A stretch of DNA of 64,000 nucleotides from Mesocentrotus franciscanus. Taxonomy: Eukaryota; Echinodermata; Echinoidea; Camarodonta; Strongylocentrotidae. Below are positions 13,001 through 28,000 of this stretch, in pieces. Under the pieces are notes generated by a model. It saw nothing but the letters and a program-made list of their open reading frames with translations, was not told where the DNA came from and did not search any database. The translations under genes and the position numbers were made by a program. The DNA lies in the NCBI GenBank assembly GCA_037976565.1, contig CP137667.1, forward strand, positions 1,302,001-1,366,000. The letters are read 5' to 3'. The first letter of the stretch is position 1. Every line of letters starts with the position of its first letter.

Positions 13001-16000
13001 ATGATTGAATATTGATAAATGTCAGTGTTTTTCCAGCGAATCATTATAGTACTTTCTCAACGCTATAAAATCATTTTGTAGTGCAAATCTCCGTATTATT
13101 TTTTTTGTATAAAACATGATAGCGTGTATGGTGATTTTTCACATAGCATTCAAATCAGATTCAAGACTTGAACATAACTTGTGTTGGTTTAAAATGAAAT
13201 TCAGAGTATGAACAACGAAATACTAACAACAGTTAGTTCTGTTCATTTTTCGAAAACGACAACTCGTAACTGGTTGGAAATAGAATGATTTAGAATTAAT
13301 AAAAGTAAGATTATGAATTCAAACCTGGTACTGAATGCTATAAGACTCAATGGGGCATCCACCACTCTGCCAGCTCGCCAAGACTAATGTAATACTGGAA
13401 GCATTAGTGAATGGTACGATCTTATCCGTTGAGGGCGGTATGGGAACTAAAAGACAGAGAAAGGTGAGAACAATAGTTCACTTCTTACATATATCTAGAG
13501 TGAAATATATCAAAGGAAAGTTATAATCTCCAGAATACTTAATGGTTTTCAAATAAGAATTTCGGAAAAGCTTAATATAAGCGAAAACCCGACAATTTTG
13601 GAAAGTGTAATGCAAAAGACTACTGATAAGAAACAAGTCCCGTTTTGGTGACGTCACGAGCAGCTATTCCTTTGTGCCATGCCTATTGAAAGTGAATAGC
13701 AGTATGGTAACGTATATACAGTATTTTGATGTCAAGCTTCAAGCATCCATTTTAACTAGTTCAACACTAGAGAAATATGCAGTTTTATCTGAACAGCAAC
13801 AACCGAAAAAAGTTGCAGTAACATTTTCCAGTAAAACGTGAAAGTTTCCTGTTCTGTGTAGTTTAAGGACACCTATATTTATTTTGTATGTATGATATAT
13901 GAGTCTATACCATTGTATCTTTCAACGAGCGATTGCACTTAAAATTCTAAATCCTGCAAGTATAATAGGTCTGTTTTGTATTTAGATTAATAACAAAAAA
14001 TTATACAAAAATTTCTACCTAATTTAGAATAAAGAATTTCTAACTTGAGCTTTGTAACTTTACCAATATAATAACTCCCCTATTGCATTCGTAGGTTTTT
14101 CTTGACTTGGACATTTAGTATGAATCTAATTGTAAAAGTTTCCATTTTATTTCATTTCCAGAGCCAAAGGCTATCTGTGATATTAATAATATACTTTGTA
14201 TATATTTACTTACTTTCTCCTTGAGTACTAACGGAGAGTATATCACTGGGTTTACCCACACCAAGCTTGTTACGAGCAGTGATATAAAACCTATATCCAG
14301 TACCACACAGAAGATCAGTAGCGCGAAAACTACGAAGAGAAGCATTCACATCAAAACGTTCCCATGTCTGCTCATGTGTCCGTTGATAGAGTAACTGAAA
14401 GGCTGTAACAGGAATTCAAGCTATAATTAGCGTTCAATTTACTTCTACATGTAGTTATAAAACGTAAGTGAAGGTAAGGAAACGCATGTCAACTCCCAAT
14501 ATCTCTACGAAGCACATTCTCTAATAGTTACTTTTGTATAAGTGTGAGGCAGTTTAAGAAGCCTTTTCTATGAAGTTACTCAGGTTTATGAATATGGTGG
14601 ATACAACAAAGTTTAATAATTCAGATAAATAATTTGGGCGTTAAGAATTCAAAGATTTGGGAAACAAGCAAAAGTGTCTTGGATGTAATTCTGTGGCAAG
14701 GTGGCAAACCAATGTGGGACAATTGTGAGGAATTGGGACACGAATATTGGACCAGTCGGATATGCAAGAGTTATAGCTAATGTCATGGCCCTTTATAATT
14801 TGTTTCTTTTCCGTATTTTCCACTTTACCATCCAATACTAATTTTTAATAAGTTAGTCTTTCGCATTGATATCTTTCAGTTAACTTACCCACAATCGACG
14901 AGCCTCCATTTCCGGTTGACCTCCAGTTGACCTTGATTGCGTTGTTAGATGTTGAGCCAATGGTAAGTTGTGGTGGATTAGGAGGGGCTATTAATATCAA
15001 TTATCAAGAAAGTCACGTTTTAGAAAATAAACATGAACTCAATCGATGCATTTGAAATATAACGCACTAACTAGAAACTGAAACTTAAAAGAAAAGCTCA
15101 CCCGAAAAGAACAACTTTACTTATTTTGAGAGAGTTAGTTATTGTATTTTTGCCAATTAATCTACAAGATTCCCCGTCAACGGTGATAAATGCGGTATAA
15201 AGAAACATGTTCTTAGCGTAATGTTAAGTTTCTGGGAACGACATAGGCATCTCCATTTTCTTGATAACGTGGCGTACTAAGTGAAGTCGTTTATCAAGTA
15301 AACGTATTACAATTTATGGTTGCTTCCTTCCCACGTGTCTGCTATTATCTTTTGTACTATAATAGTCAAAACGCAAACTGCATGAATAAGTTGTTGCTCT
15401 TCTGAGGTGAAGGATCCCAAAAATGAAATAGATCTGTTTACTGCTATATTCTAGTACTTTTAAATAAATGAGTTATAATTATTTCATTAATATATATTTT
15501 TCACCAAATTTTGTTTGCCCCCTCAGATATGACTTCCTCATAATCAAATTGTATGGGTTTTGTTTTGTTAATTAAAACGTTTCTCAAACTAGAGCTTGGT
15601 GCATGATACAGGTACAAATTCGCCCGGTATGTCATATCATCAAGAAAAAGGCTGCGCCTATATCATGCTAAAAGATATTACTCATGTCAAGAATGCCTTC
15701 ATTTTCGTTAGGAATATGTGAGATCAATAGGCAGGAATAAATTTAATCCTTCAGCATACATTCACTTCTGGGGAGGGAGGGGTGAAGTTTCCTTTAAACT
15801 CTAAAAACGAAAGGGCACTTCCTTATAGCAGCCCTTATATGGGTATAACATTCAGTCATTTCTTACACTTTTATATCATAATTGTGTGCTATCAAACTAT
15901 CATCTAACTGTAAGTGCTAGTGATGAAATACAATAAATGTTATCTAGGGTAAGGATTCAGAAGAATCGATATAGGATGTCATTTGAAACTATTAGATGTA

Positions 16001-19000
16001 TTTTTCCCGTGAAATCCTAAAGGCATCACTAAGATGTATATTATATACTAGAGCAATGCAGTAGACATTGATAAGTGAAAAGGTAAAATCGGAGATCAAA
16101 TAAATAAACTTAAATAGAATCAGCTTACATTTTATTTCATACTTTTACCTACCACATGGACCTCTCAATCATACATGAGTGTGCAACTATTGATATATTT
16201 ACTTTTCAAAACGAAATTCCAAAGCCATAATCCACTTTCATAGTAAATAATCCATACATGAATTTAGTGCGGAGTTACATGTCATATAATTAACCACTAT
16301 ATAGTCATATTTGTAGAACAGATCGAAAAAGACATAATCGTGCAAACATCATACATGCAAGAACGTGCACAACAAGATGGATACCTGTTAAAACGGCAGT
16401 GCAAACAAAATATTAATTAAATGTTTATGTATTATTATTTTATTAGACATTTAATAAATTTGAACCTAGAAAAAAGAGAAAATTTCGGTCGGCCAATCCT
16501 GAACAGAAACCTCTCCGTTAATTGCATACCCACTCAATTTATTTCTAGGGCTACTTGCGTCCCTTGGAAAATGGTTAATTACCTGAATAAGGCAGAAATC
16601 GTAAGTGTATGCCGGTCAGAGAGTACTAGTTAAGGTGTGGTAGTCAGGGTGTGGGAGTCACAGTGTGAGAGTTCGGGTGTGGAAGTCAGAGTGTGGGAGT
16701 CCGGGTGTGGGAGTCAGAGTGTGGGAGTCCGGGTGTGGGAGTCAGAGTGTGGGAGTCAAAGTGTGGGAGTCCGGTGTGGAGTCAGAGTGTAGGAGTCCGG
16801 GTGTGGGAGTCAGAAGCTTGGGAGTCCGGGTGTGGGAGTCAAAGTGTGGGAGTCAGGGTGTGGGAGACAGAGTGTGGAAGTCAGGGTGTCGTATTTAGTG
16901 TGTTGGCGACAGATTGTGGTAGTCAAGGGGGGTAATCGCAGTATAACAATCAGGGGTGTTAGTCATGAAGGGATATTTTATTGGCCTACAACACAACATA
17001 TAAGCAACTACACATCGCATGATGAGAGAACAGCACAGAGACAATCATCTACTAGATCTACACGGTTGCCTAAAACGAAATTTTAATGGAGAAATAACAA
17101 TGCTTGATCAAGATCTACCATATATTTCAGTAATTTGTCTTTTAAATCAAACAATCTTTATACCGTTAATATTTCAGACACATAGCTAGTCAAAGTGAAA
17201 GTATGAAAAGGGTAGACGTATCCAACGTTCTTAATTTTGAACGTATTTCTTAGAACGTGAATGAATTTTTCACCTAGAAATTGGATTGCAGATGAAGAAA
17301 GACTTTTATGGGATAGGATTGTACTGACCAAATTGAAGCAATGGTTATCAGATCAAACATGTTTTCCTTTACATCAAACTATTCAAACATATAATATATC
17401 GTCTATAGAAACTGAGAGAAGAAGGGCGTTAAGTTTTAGCTTACATAGTGTTAACGCCCTTCTTGCGTTCACATAACAATTTGTCTCTTGAGAACCAGAA
17501 AGTGTTTTATTCCGTCTTGACGAGTTGAATGTCTTGTTATATCAACTTGACTGGTTTACACTGGTGTAAACTGGTTTAAACTGGTTTAAACTGGTTTAAA
17601 TGGTTCATACTGTCCAAACTGTTGAGACGCGGTAGAAGGTTTGTATTGTAGGGAATACTTGAACAAAATGGGAGATTAATGCTCTGAAATCTCTTTAAAT
17701 CTATGTCATTTCATACACATCGCCGAAACGAATAAAAGGCATTTTGGTTCACAGCAGACAATGACAACATTTGTCTGAACTGAGCGATGGAAGCAATGAA
17801 GTACTTACTACCCGTCGTATCGTTCACCACTGCATCGGGCGTGACGTCAGAGAAATATGCAAATTAGGTCAAGTCCAAACCATGCACAATGTAATATACA
17901 CACGTTAGATATTGTCGTATGGGCTGATTAATAAATTAATTCGTTAATGAAATCATGCAAAAATATTATAAATCATGCGGGTTTGGGAGGGGCATGCACA
18001 TTTTCTATATTATAATACGTTCTCCCCCACGCTACATGCACTTGATTAAATTGCATTAGAAAGATTTGTATCGATTTAACATGTTTTATAAGTATTATTT
18101 TTTCCCATGATGTGGCCTACACATGCAAGCTCACATCAAGCTTTTATAACAAAAGCTAATTATAATTTCAATATTTATGGAAGTTTATTCAATTTAAGTT
18201 TTCAAAAGAGGGTAAAATAATTGTATTCATGCAAGTACATAGCATGCAGCAATCCGTTCATGCTTGCACCAGTTCAGCATGCACTGGTGCGCATGCTCAT
18301 GCATTAAACAATCTCTTTTTAACTACTTACCCAGTACTTGAACCCGTACAGTAATAGAATCTGAAGACCCATATTCATTGATGGCACGACAAGTGTAGTT
18401 TCCTGCGTCCGTTGACTGCACTGATTGAATGACGAGAGATCCATTCTCCAGGATATCTATTCGTCCGTCAGGTTTTAACACGTTAGGCAACCTGCATTCA
18501 AAGTTAGACATCATCGTTTATATTCAGAGTCTAGTTTTAACACTTTAGGTAATCTGCAATCAGTCTGGTCTTAAAACATGACGCAACATGGAATCAAAAA
18601 ATAACATCGCCTAAACATTCAGATTATGTAATGAACACGTAAGGCAATCTGTAATTTTAACCTGACATTATATTAGATTAAGAGTAACCACAGCTCCTTG
18701 CTGTTTAAAAATCTTCCTCCTATAGTGATACTTCGAACCCATAACTGTATTTTATTACAAGTAAAATTCTCGATCTACACAATTGTAGCTGCATGACTTT
18801 GTAAATCAATCTACAGTATGAATATTCTATAGAGTCTAGACCTTACTCATAACCCTAGGATTATGTCTTGATGTGATGATTATAGTTTACCTATTCTTCT
18901 TCCATTCTACAGTCAGTACAGGATCTCCTACAGGGAGACAATCTAATGTCACACCTCGTTTCCATGGGGTCATTAGGGTCGTTGAAAAGGACATGATGCG

Positions 19001-22000
19001 AGCCGGTACTGAGGAAAATAATTGTTTTCATTTGTTTATTATTTCACATGAATGAAAGATCTACATGTATAAAACACAGATTGCTTCATTTAGATTTACA
19101 AAAATATAGTCTGCGTGGAAAGATTGATTTTTCTGATGAAATATAGAAATTTAAACCTTGGGAAATTAGAATCGCTTTAAGCTCTCATAATTATGAAATG
19201 ACCGATAAAGCGTTAACGTTAAAAAAATATCAGCTATGTATTGTATTTTATTATTCAACGACTTTGAATTTATAAATACAATCATATAAATGGTTAGAAT
19301 CAATTATAGAATTTGGACTTCCACTCGTCCTCATGCATTTTAAAGGAAAATCTTACCTCTAGACATCGGTATCTCAGTAGCGATTCGACTTGACTCTCCC
19401 TGTCCCGCTATCGTGCTTGCCTTCACCCAGAAGTCATACTCATAATCTGTCTGTAAATCTTCAACTAGATAGTAATACGTGGTAGGATCCAACTCCTTTC
19501 TTGACGCACCTGTCATAACATCAAGATCATAGTAGTTTCATTCAATGTTCACATACATTACATTTAATGATTATGAAATAATACAAGATATGCCTACAAA
19601 GGATAAGGCACCCGGTTTAGGAAATTCATCGGTGCGAAAGAAGGGTTTTCTTTGCGTGATCTGATAAAGAGTTTGGTTTTCCTCGATAAAGCCAGGATTT
19701 GTAAATCTAGACGCCGTTCTTTTTTTTATATATATAGTAGTTTTTAAATCATCGCACTTACTGCCTGTACAAATTATCTGCCAAAATGTACATAGATACA
19801 TTTTTTTTACAAACACAATGTCAGTTCAAGAAGCTATAAACGCTATAGTCAAAAACTCTTTCCAAACGGACTATGTATCGCCTATATAGACAAATGGAGA
19901 AGCAAGAAACCTGTGTACTCGAATTGGAACCATGCTCCAACAACTCGACTGGACCACACTTGAGCAACGCAGGGAAAACTATAGACTGGTGATGATGTAC
20001 AAGCTCCACAACAACCTGGTAGCACTCGACACAGCACCCTTCATCAGCCTTGTGACAAGAGCCACCAGGACTACTCATGCACATAGCTACCAAGTCCCCC
20101 GCTCAAGAACTGAGCAACATAAGCAGTCTTTCTTTCCTAGGACTGTGAGGACTTGGAACAACCTGCCATCAGAAACAGTGGGTGCCACATCCGTTAACGC
20201 CTTCCGTCAATGCCTGACGGAAGGCCACAACTAAGCCCGGGAACTTTTTACTTGCACCATGTTAATAGCATTGCACCACGCACCTGACTCTCGAAAGCAC
20301 ACACACACACACTCATCAGTCTGCAAGAATCTTCAACTGTGAAGGAGGCAGACTCAACCCAAAGAAGAAAAATTGCTAATAAAGATCAGAGGATCTACCA
20401 CATCATGTTGAAAGTTGAACGAACAATCGATGTAGATCAGTGCCATCTTAAGACTTGCAATGATCAAGGACAATACTCGAGGAAAATTGTCTTTATCTCT
20501 TTGGTGTTCCAGGGAAGAGGAACGAAGATACTTCTGCTGTGTCCTGAGAGATCGCAAAAAAGAGCGCTTGGAATGCAGCTTCAATTTGGCGCAATGGAGT
20601 CAGGGTGTCATTGACAGAGTGAACACCAATCCTTGACCAAGAAGCTTCCAAGGAAATCAGGAACGCCAAATCAAGTACTGATGGCCAGAATGCGAAGAAA
20701 ACGCAATATAGACCAATGATGGTAAAGTTTCTGTCTTACAGAGCTAGAAAAGCACACGGTGTTTTCAGAATAATACATCTGAAAGAGACCATATCTCGAT
20801 TCATAAAGACGTTACTAGACGTAAAATCAATTTCTTTATAAAACGAGGAATTACAAAAACAAGTTATCAAGGGCGCCAAGGCTTGAACTTCAAATAGATA
20901 TATCGTAGCTCTACTTCCCGCTACCCGAAGGACTTTTAGATTTACACGACGAGAACGTGGACCGCCACGTGTGACATCCTTTTAAGGTAATGCGGCGTCC
21001 TTTTAAGGCACTGCCGGGCACGGCCCAGTGCCTTAACACAATGTCACACGCGGCAGTCCACGCTCTCGTCGTGTAAATCTAAAAGTCCCTAATAACGAAT
21101 ATGATGAAGGGAATCAGAGACGTTAAGGCCAATAATTTGGGAGAATTAGTTATAAGCAAAAGTATTGAAATTCTCGCCATTGGCAAACTCACTGTTTAAA
21201 ATGTATTGATCTGACTTTTCTCTGCCTGTGGAATAAAGTTGACGAATGTCAAAACTACCACCAGTGAGTCCAACCACGCAATTCTAGTACGTAATTCATA
21301 TAATTTGGGCGTATTCTAATTGTACCAAATGAATTCCAACACTCTAGATGAATGATTTGTTCTAACCTCATTTTCCCCTTCTCGATACTGGATGTTAAGA
21401 TGATAGTGTGTTATGATTCCATTAAGATAAAGTGGAGGAAGCCAAGACACCATGATACTGGTAGGTGATGCAGCGTGAGCCTTTATATCAGCTGGAGCTT
21501 CAGGAACTAGAGAGAGAGAGGGAGAGAAGAGGAGAAGTATTTCTGGTAATTGCTATTTATTTGCTTTATAACTATTTCAATGAAACTGCGACCAAAGATA
21601 ATGATTCGTGTATGATTTAACAAAACCAAAGTTTCATTTTAAAAAAATATATATTACGATTTCAGGACAACTGCTTCCAGTTCCTGGACCATCACCCTCT
21701 AGGGAGGATATGTCCGGTGGGAGCAGTTGTCCACATTATATTTGTTAGAGGGTAATTCTTCTGGAGCAATTTTTCTATGTTCGTTGTGCAGATATGGTAA
21801 GAGTTGTACGATTAGTCCTTTGACTACTTCCTTATATCTTTTCATTAATCAAATAGAATTGATAATAAAAATTATTTCAGACTAACTTCGCTGAAGAAAA
21901 CATTACTTTGTATTTTTGCATTTTCTTATCAAACTGAACTCAAACTACAGCGTATGATTTGTTTCCTGTATAGCCAACAGACATTCTTGGTGATCTTCAT

Positions 22001-25000
22001 CACCATACTCTACTTTTGATCTTCTTACCGTCTTGTTCTGTCCTTACTATCTTCTCTTCGCTTCTCACTCCTTCCCCAACCCGTGTATGAGCAACCACTG
22101 ATAAACTGTAATTGGTGAACTTCTGTAGGTTGTGCAGCTCAGCAAATAACTCCGTTGTTTCGTAGATTTGGTAATCCAGTTCGTCTTCAGAAGAAGAAAA
22201 AATAAAGACAGAAAATAAACTTGATGTATTAAACATCCCAAAGTAGAATACCGAAAGGGAAAACGAGTAGGCCATTTGCCCGATCCCTTTTCCCCACCAA
22301 GAAAACCAAGTTAATATTTAGAATATCATTTGCGACTTATTCATCATTATATTGATCATGAAAACATGACAGACATTTTCTTTAAATAGAAAGCCACTGA
22401 CATGTCTAAAAGAAAAATATGGCATTCTGAAATTGGTTTTCATAGGGATAATATTGTAAATATAATAACAAATCTAAAGCTATGACGCGTCATTGGTTAG
22501 TAACGGCACATCGGTGACTATGGTAACACCTTCATTTTCTCTGATTGGTCTGTGATAGACTCTGTATCCATGGTAACCTACCTTCGTTCTCTCTGATTGG
22601 TCTGTAGTAGACTCTGTATCCTTGTAGTATTCCATTCAAAGACACTTGATCAGGTGCATTCCAGAAGACCATAATACTTGTAGACCCGACTGATCTCGCA
22701 GACACATCATGAGGAGCCTCACTGGGAACTAGAATGGAGATGAAAAGTGGTGAAAGTTGGATTGTTAAATAGGGACAGATCGATCGAAAGAGAAAAGGGA
22801 AACACATAGATATATACAGGAATGAAAGGAGACAAATAAGGAAAGATGTTGGGGAGAAAAGGAAAATTGGGAGACACGAAGGTATTTCAGGACATTTAGT
22901 TTATTCCACTCCAAATTATTAGTCAGAAGAAGAAAAATAAACAAACATTGGCTTAAGAAAGCGTCACTATTATGAATATGAAATGGGAGATGGAGAAAAC
23001 AGGAAACATAACTTTGAGAATGCATCACCTTTAGATTTCTATTTTTGTCTCCGTAATTAAAGTAAATATAAGGTATGTTAAGTCGTTACCCGAGTTCTTT
23101 AAAATTGGCTTTGCCGAATGAGCATTAAAACAAATAATATTTGTTCCCAGATATGTACATTTTGTTTATCTTCATTATGTTAAGATACGTAACAAATTTC
23201 TTTGGCAAATTATCAAATCAGATATTGTAATTTTCATTTCTACCGCGGGAGGAGGGTATGACAGACGATAAGAATGTGTTTAGCCTTACCATCTTCAAGG
23301 GTAGTAACAAACTGTTGAGGGACCAGGGTCCAACATTGACACGATTATAAGCCCTCAGTTGAATAGTGTAGCGTGTGAACTTCTTGAGATTAGTGAGTGT
23401 ACGACTCTCAATGTAATTAGTCTCAACTGGAACTATTCGAGATTGAAAGGGTGAATCTGGATCACAATATTGAATGTGATATCCCAGAAGAAAACCGTTC
23501 TGAAGATCTGCACGAGGTTGCTATAAATCGGAAAAATAGCATGATAAATGATAAAACAATGATAACACCTAGAACTGCAAGAATAATCAGTATTACGACA
23601 ATGGAATAATAGTGATGGTATTATGGTATTATAAAATAATAATATTCAAAAGGATGATATCAATAAATGCAGTGTGTTAAGTTTAACACCTGAGCCTCTC
23701 TATAAGCTTCAGAAAAGAAATTAATAGACACAACTAGATTTCACATTTATTACTCTTTTTTAAATCGAAAATGCAAAATAATAATTATAACAATTAGTTC
23801 AATTTATATAGCGCAGCTACTATCTAAATACACTCTACTGCGCTGTGATGAAAACAAAATATGCTTTCTTTTTTACTGATAAAATATAGGATAGAACACA
23901 ATGATTCAATTTTTTTCATTTCATTTATTTCCACAATAACAGCAAATAGAATCTACAAAGCTTTTCGTTTTATAAAGTAATTCCATTACAATATATTACA
24001 AACAAGAAATATACATAATACGGTACGTGCAATGCAGTAAAAGTATACACTTGAGACTAAGAAGATAATTGCTTGCTGTAATGCGGAGGAAACCTAGGAA
24101 AGCATAGCTTGTAATTTAGGTTCCCTAACATAAAATATCATGTATCATAAAGTAGAAAATGCAACTCATTGAATGCTTACCCTCCATGTGATTTGAATAC
24201 TTTGAGAACTCAAGGCTTCAATCTCAATGTTCAATGGTATCCCAGATGGTGCTGAAATGAAAGAGTGCCATACACATGTGATTGCATATCATACATAATA
24301 TCAGTCCATGCAAGCAATTACACAATAATTCTCATAGAAACTTCGTTATTATACAGATGTTTTAAAGCGCTCTTCATGGGTTTGTGCACTATCTCTATTC
24401 CTGACTATAGTTCTTAGCATAAAATGTGTCACATTCACGAGCAACATTGGAAGGCAATAGATAACATGTGACCAAACTAGGCCTCGATTTAGGGCGTGGG
24501 AGGGTCGTTTAGCCTTGGTAAGATGACTTCTTTCTTTCGCCCCCCTCTCTCTCTCTCCTTTTCTCTGATTGGGATGCGTTTTCCCCCATTTCGATTAACG
24601 GGCATGAACCCCCTTGTCATCCCCCGTATCTACACCACTCCTCAAAATACTAACCTTCTTCTTCAGTATCAAAGAGAATCTCTTTGCTGGGATCACTGAT
24701 TCCAATCGCATTGAAGGCGAATATCCTCACATGGTATGTGTATGCCGGATGAAGATGTTTGATGCTGTATTGATATCCAATTAAATCCGCTGGTACATGT
24801 TCCTGGGGAAGACCCGTTTGCCATGCATCTAACAAACAGAAAAATATAGTCATTCTATGGGTTATTTTTAAATACGAGGTTTTCAGTACTACACACTCAA
24901 GAAAGAATAGATTACCGATGATTTTCAGGACTTCCCAATCCTCCCTCTCTCTCACATGGTGCAACTGCAAGCCTACTGTATACGAGGTATACATGTTAAG

Positions 25001-28000
25001 AGATACGCAACGCCATTCTCTAATAAATATTTTTTTTTATTACGTCGAGATTGCGCACTGAATTGACATTGAAACTGATTACAACTTGATGCAATCAACA
25101 ATATCCGTTCATATACGCACCAAGAACCGTTCGACTGGTGCAGGAGATGAAGGGTTTATGTGCCATGAACGAGTAACGATATATCTATCATACAAGTATT
25201 GAAATATTAAGTTACTCTCACCTGATGCGTTCTTGTATTCAAGTGTGAAACCCGTCACAGGACTGTTGCCATCAAATGCTGGTTGCCATGCCAATAACAC
25301 ACCTCTGCTTGTCTTGTTAACAACGTGTAAGTCTGTAGGGGGCTCAGGCTTTTCTGTAAGAAACAAAAGTTATTAAAAAATGGTCAAGACTAGCTTCCAT
25401 GAAGTGAATGTACGACTGACACTTTGGAATTAATGTACTTAGGCCCTATTGTCATATTTTTCGACAGTATCAGAAAACTTATAATCTAAATCATCCTAAA
25501 ATTACGCCCTATATATATATATATATTTATAAATGACTGACGTTTCTCAAAGACTATTCTCGGACTAAAGAGAAACGTTTGTTACTGTACATGAAACATA
25601 AAATTATTCTAACAAATTGAAATAGAATTAGTTTTTAGATGACCTGCATAGTACGTCTTTGAAAATACCCGTCTATTTAACATCAAGTGGTAACAATGCC
25701 TAACGTGATATAATAATCCCTGTCGATAAGATGCGGGGGTTCCCCGAGAAAGCATTTAAGGCCCAAATCTCCTCCAGAATGAAATAATACATGGAAATGA
25801 AAAGAAGGAAAGTTGAGAAAATTCAAGGATTCGTGGGCATAAGTTCCTGGGTAGTCGTCACTATATTATGGACAAACATGGATTTAGTGAGTGAGCCATA
25901 CCTTGTACCCATAGCTGAATAACATGTTCATCGGCACCATGTAGATTCTGAGCTAGACAGATATACGTCGCTGTATCATCACGTACAGCAGAGAAGATAG
26001 TCATACTTGATAATACACTATCACCATCAGTCACTGTCTCGATGTCATAGCGTGCAGTTATTAGTCGATTGAATGGGACATCATTCTTAGACCACATGAT
26101 CTCTAGAGGTTGATGACCTGTAGCTATGCACTCTAATGTGATACTCTCAGTCAGTTCTACAGTCACGTTCTGCTGCTGCTGTTCAAACGTAGCGGGAACT
26201 AGACATAAAACATAAAGTGTTCATATATTAAGGCATAAATAGGTTTTATGAATGGGTTTCCAATATCATCAAGATGAGGCAAGTATAAATGAAACACCTA
26301 ACAAAATTCATGATCTTATTATTATATACAGAGATGCAATTAGTACTATATCTGTGCTAGGTCAAACGTTTAGCAGCTAGTAAGTATTCCCTTTTTCGAC
26401 ATTCGACAACAAATATGGTCATCGCAAAGTGAATATGTATTTGCATTGTAAAGCATACATAAGAAATATTGGAGGAGAATAACGCACATCTATTAATATC
26501 TCTATTTTCGAGTTTCTAGTTTGATTCCATAAGAAATTGATTTAGCTTACCAAAAACAGTAAGTGTTGCTGTTTTGCTTTCCATCCCGACGCTGTTACTG
26601 ATGTGACATAGATAATACCCAGCATCCTCTACGCGAGCTTCTCTGATCACAAGAGATCCATTCTCCTGCATCTCAAATCTTGGGTCATCCGGGAGGTCAC
26701 GGAAGTTAGTTGTCGTTGGACCTGTCATGAAGTCGATAACGAATGTGTTTAACCACACTAAAGTTCTATATCAAAAGCGTCAGAAAAGGACACGACTGAA
26801 GCAATTAACACAAACAAATTGAAACGATTTCACACTACTTTAAGAGTGGATTTGATAATAAAAGAAAGAGATTAACCAGTATGAGTGAAATACAGACTGA
26901 GTTAGCGAATAAATATCATTACAAAACTATGTAGGGAGAGAGATATGTGAGGAGGAGAAGGAGAAAGATGATGAATAATTCGGTTTACAAGGAGAAATAA
27001 AGAGAGATAGATGAGGTTCTTACCAGGAGCCTTCTTCCATTGTACGTCTGGATTTGGTTTTCCATTAGCCATACATGCAATCACTACGGTATGATTGAGC
27101 ACTACCGCCGTGTTATGAGGTTCCACTACGAATCGAGGTGGCACTGTGGCATGAATACAACATACACATTGAGTATTACAAATATAGCTGCCAACATTGA
27201 AAGTGTCTTGAAAACATTTTGTTGCCATTTGCTAATCTCGCAAAAAGGTGCCATTGCAAGTTAGGTCTCCCTAAGAAGGGAGGAGTACACATGGCGCCAC
27301 TTTATGTTTGTAACTGTAGATTTCTACCATAATCATCATAAAGCCTGACAGAACCGAGCTGCATTATAGGCACAAATATTAAGTAAAGATGAAATGGACC
27401 AAAGGTATTCACATCCTTAATTCAATTATATGAAGGACAAAAACGTTACCGTAATGGTAAAAAGGAATCATACTGTTATGACAGTAGCATACTCCAACCA
27501 TTATCAAAACGATATACAACGATCATAACCTTTAATTCATACTGATATAATGTAATTCTACATAAACTTATCGTACGATTTCCATAATGGTATAAGAGAA
27601 TCATGCATTGTTAGTATCATAAGGTATAAAGAATTATGCCATTATCATGATCAATAAGAGAATCGTGCCCAATAATGGCATTCAGGAATTTGCTTACCGA
27701 GAAACATGAGGAAGACTCAGACGATAGGAGAAAAGCAAAGCATTTTAATAGAAAAGCTGCGAGATCCGTTAAAAATAAGAAATATTCTTTGCATTCAAAT
27801 GTTATTGAAATGCAGGTACATAGTCTTCTTACAATGAGCAATGGGGAAAGACATATTACCTTGTATAGTAAGAGCTGTTGTATAGTTGACTGCAGCAGCC
27901 AAGTTACTTGCTTCACATGTGTAGCGACCATCATGTACAGTAGAAGCATCAGCTATCACTAAGGAGCTAGAGAAAGTGCCATTTTGAAGTTCAATTCCAA

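Larger units (their letters stand above)
14988..18330 (-). other. DSCAM intron (Ig10 to FN5), 3.3 kb
   Basis: Contains the 14-bp minisatellite, a hairpin at 17420-17466 and short ACTGGTTTAA repeats near 17550-17600. No second FN5 or Ig10 exon seen. Confidence 0.7.

Noticed and set aside
16665..16935. Open frames rich in V, G, W and S
   Set aside because: By-product of the 14-bp minisatellite.
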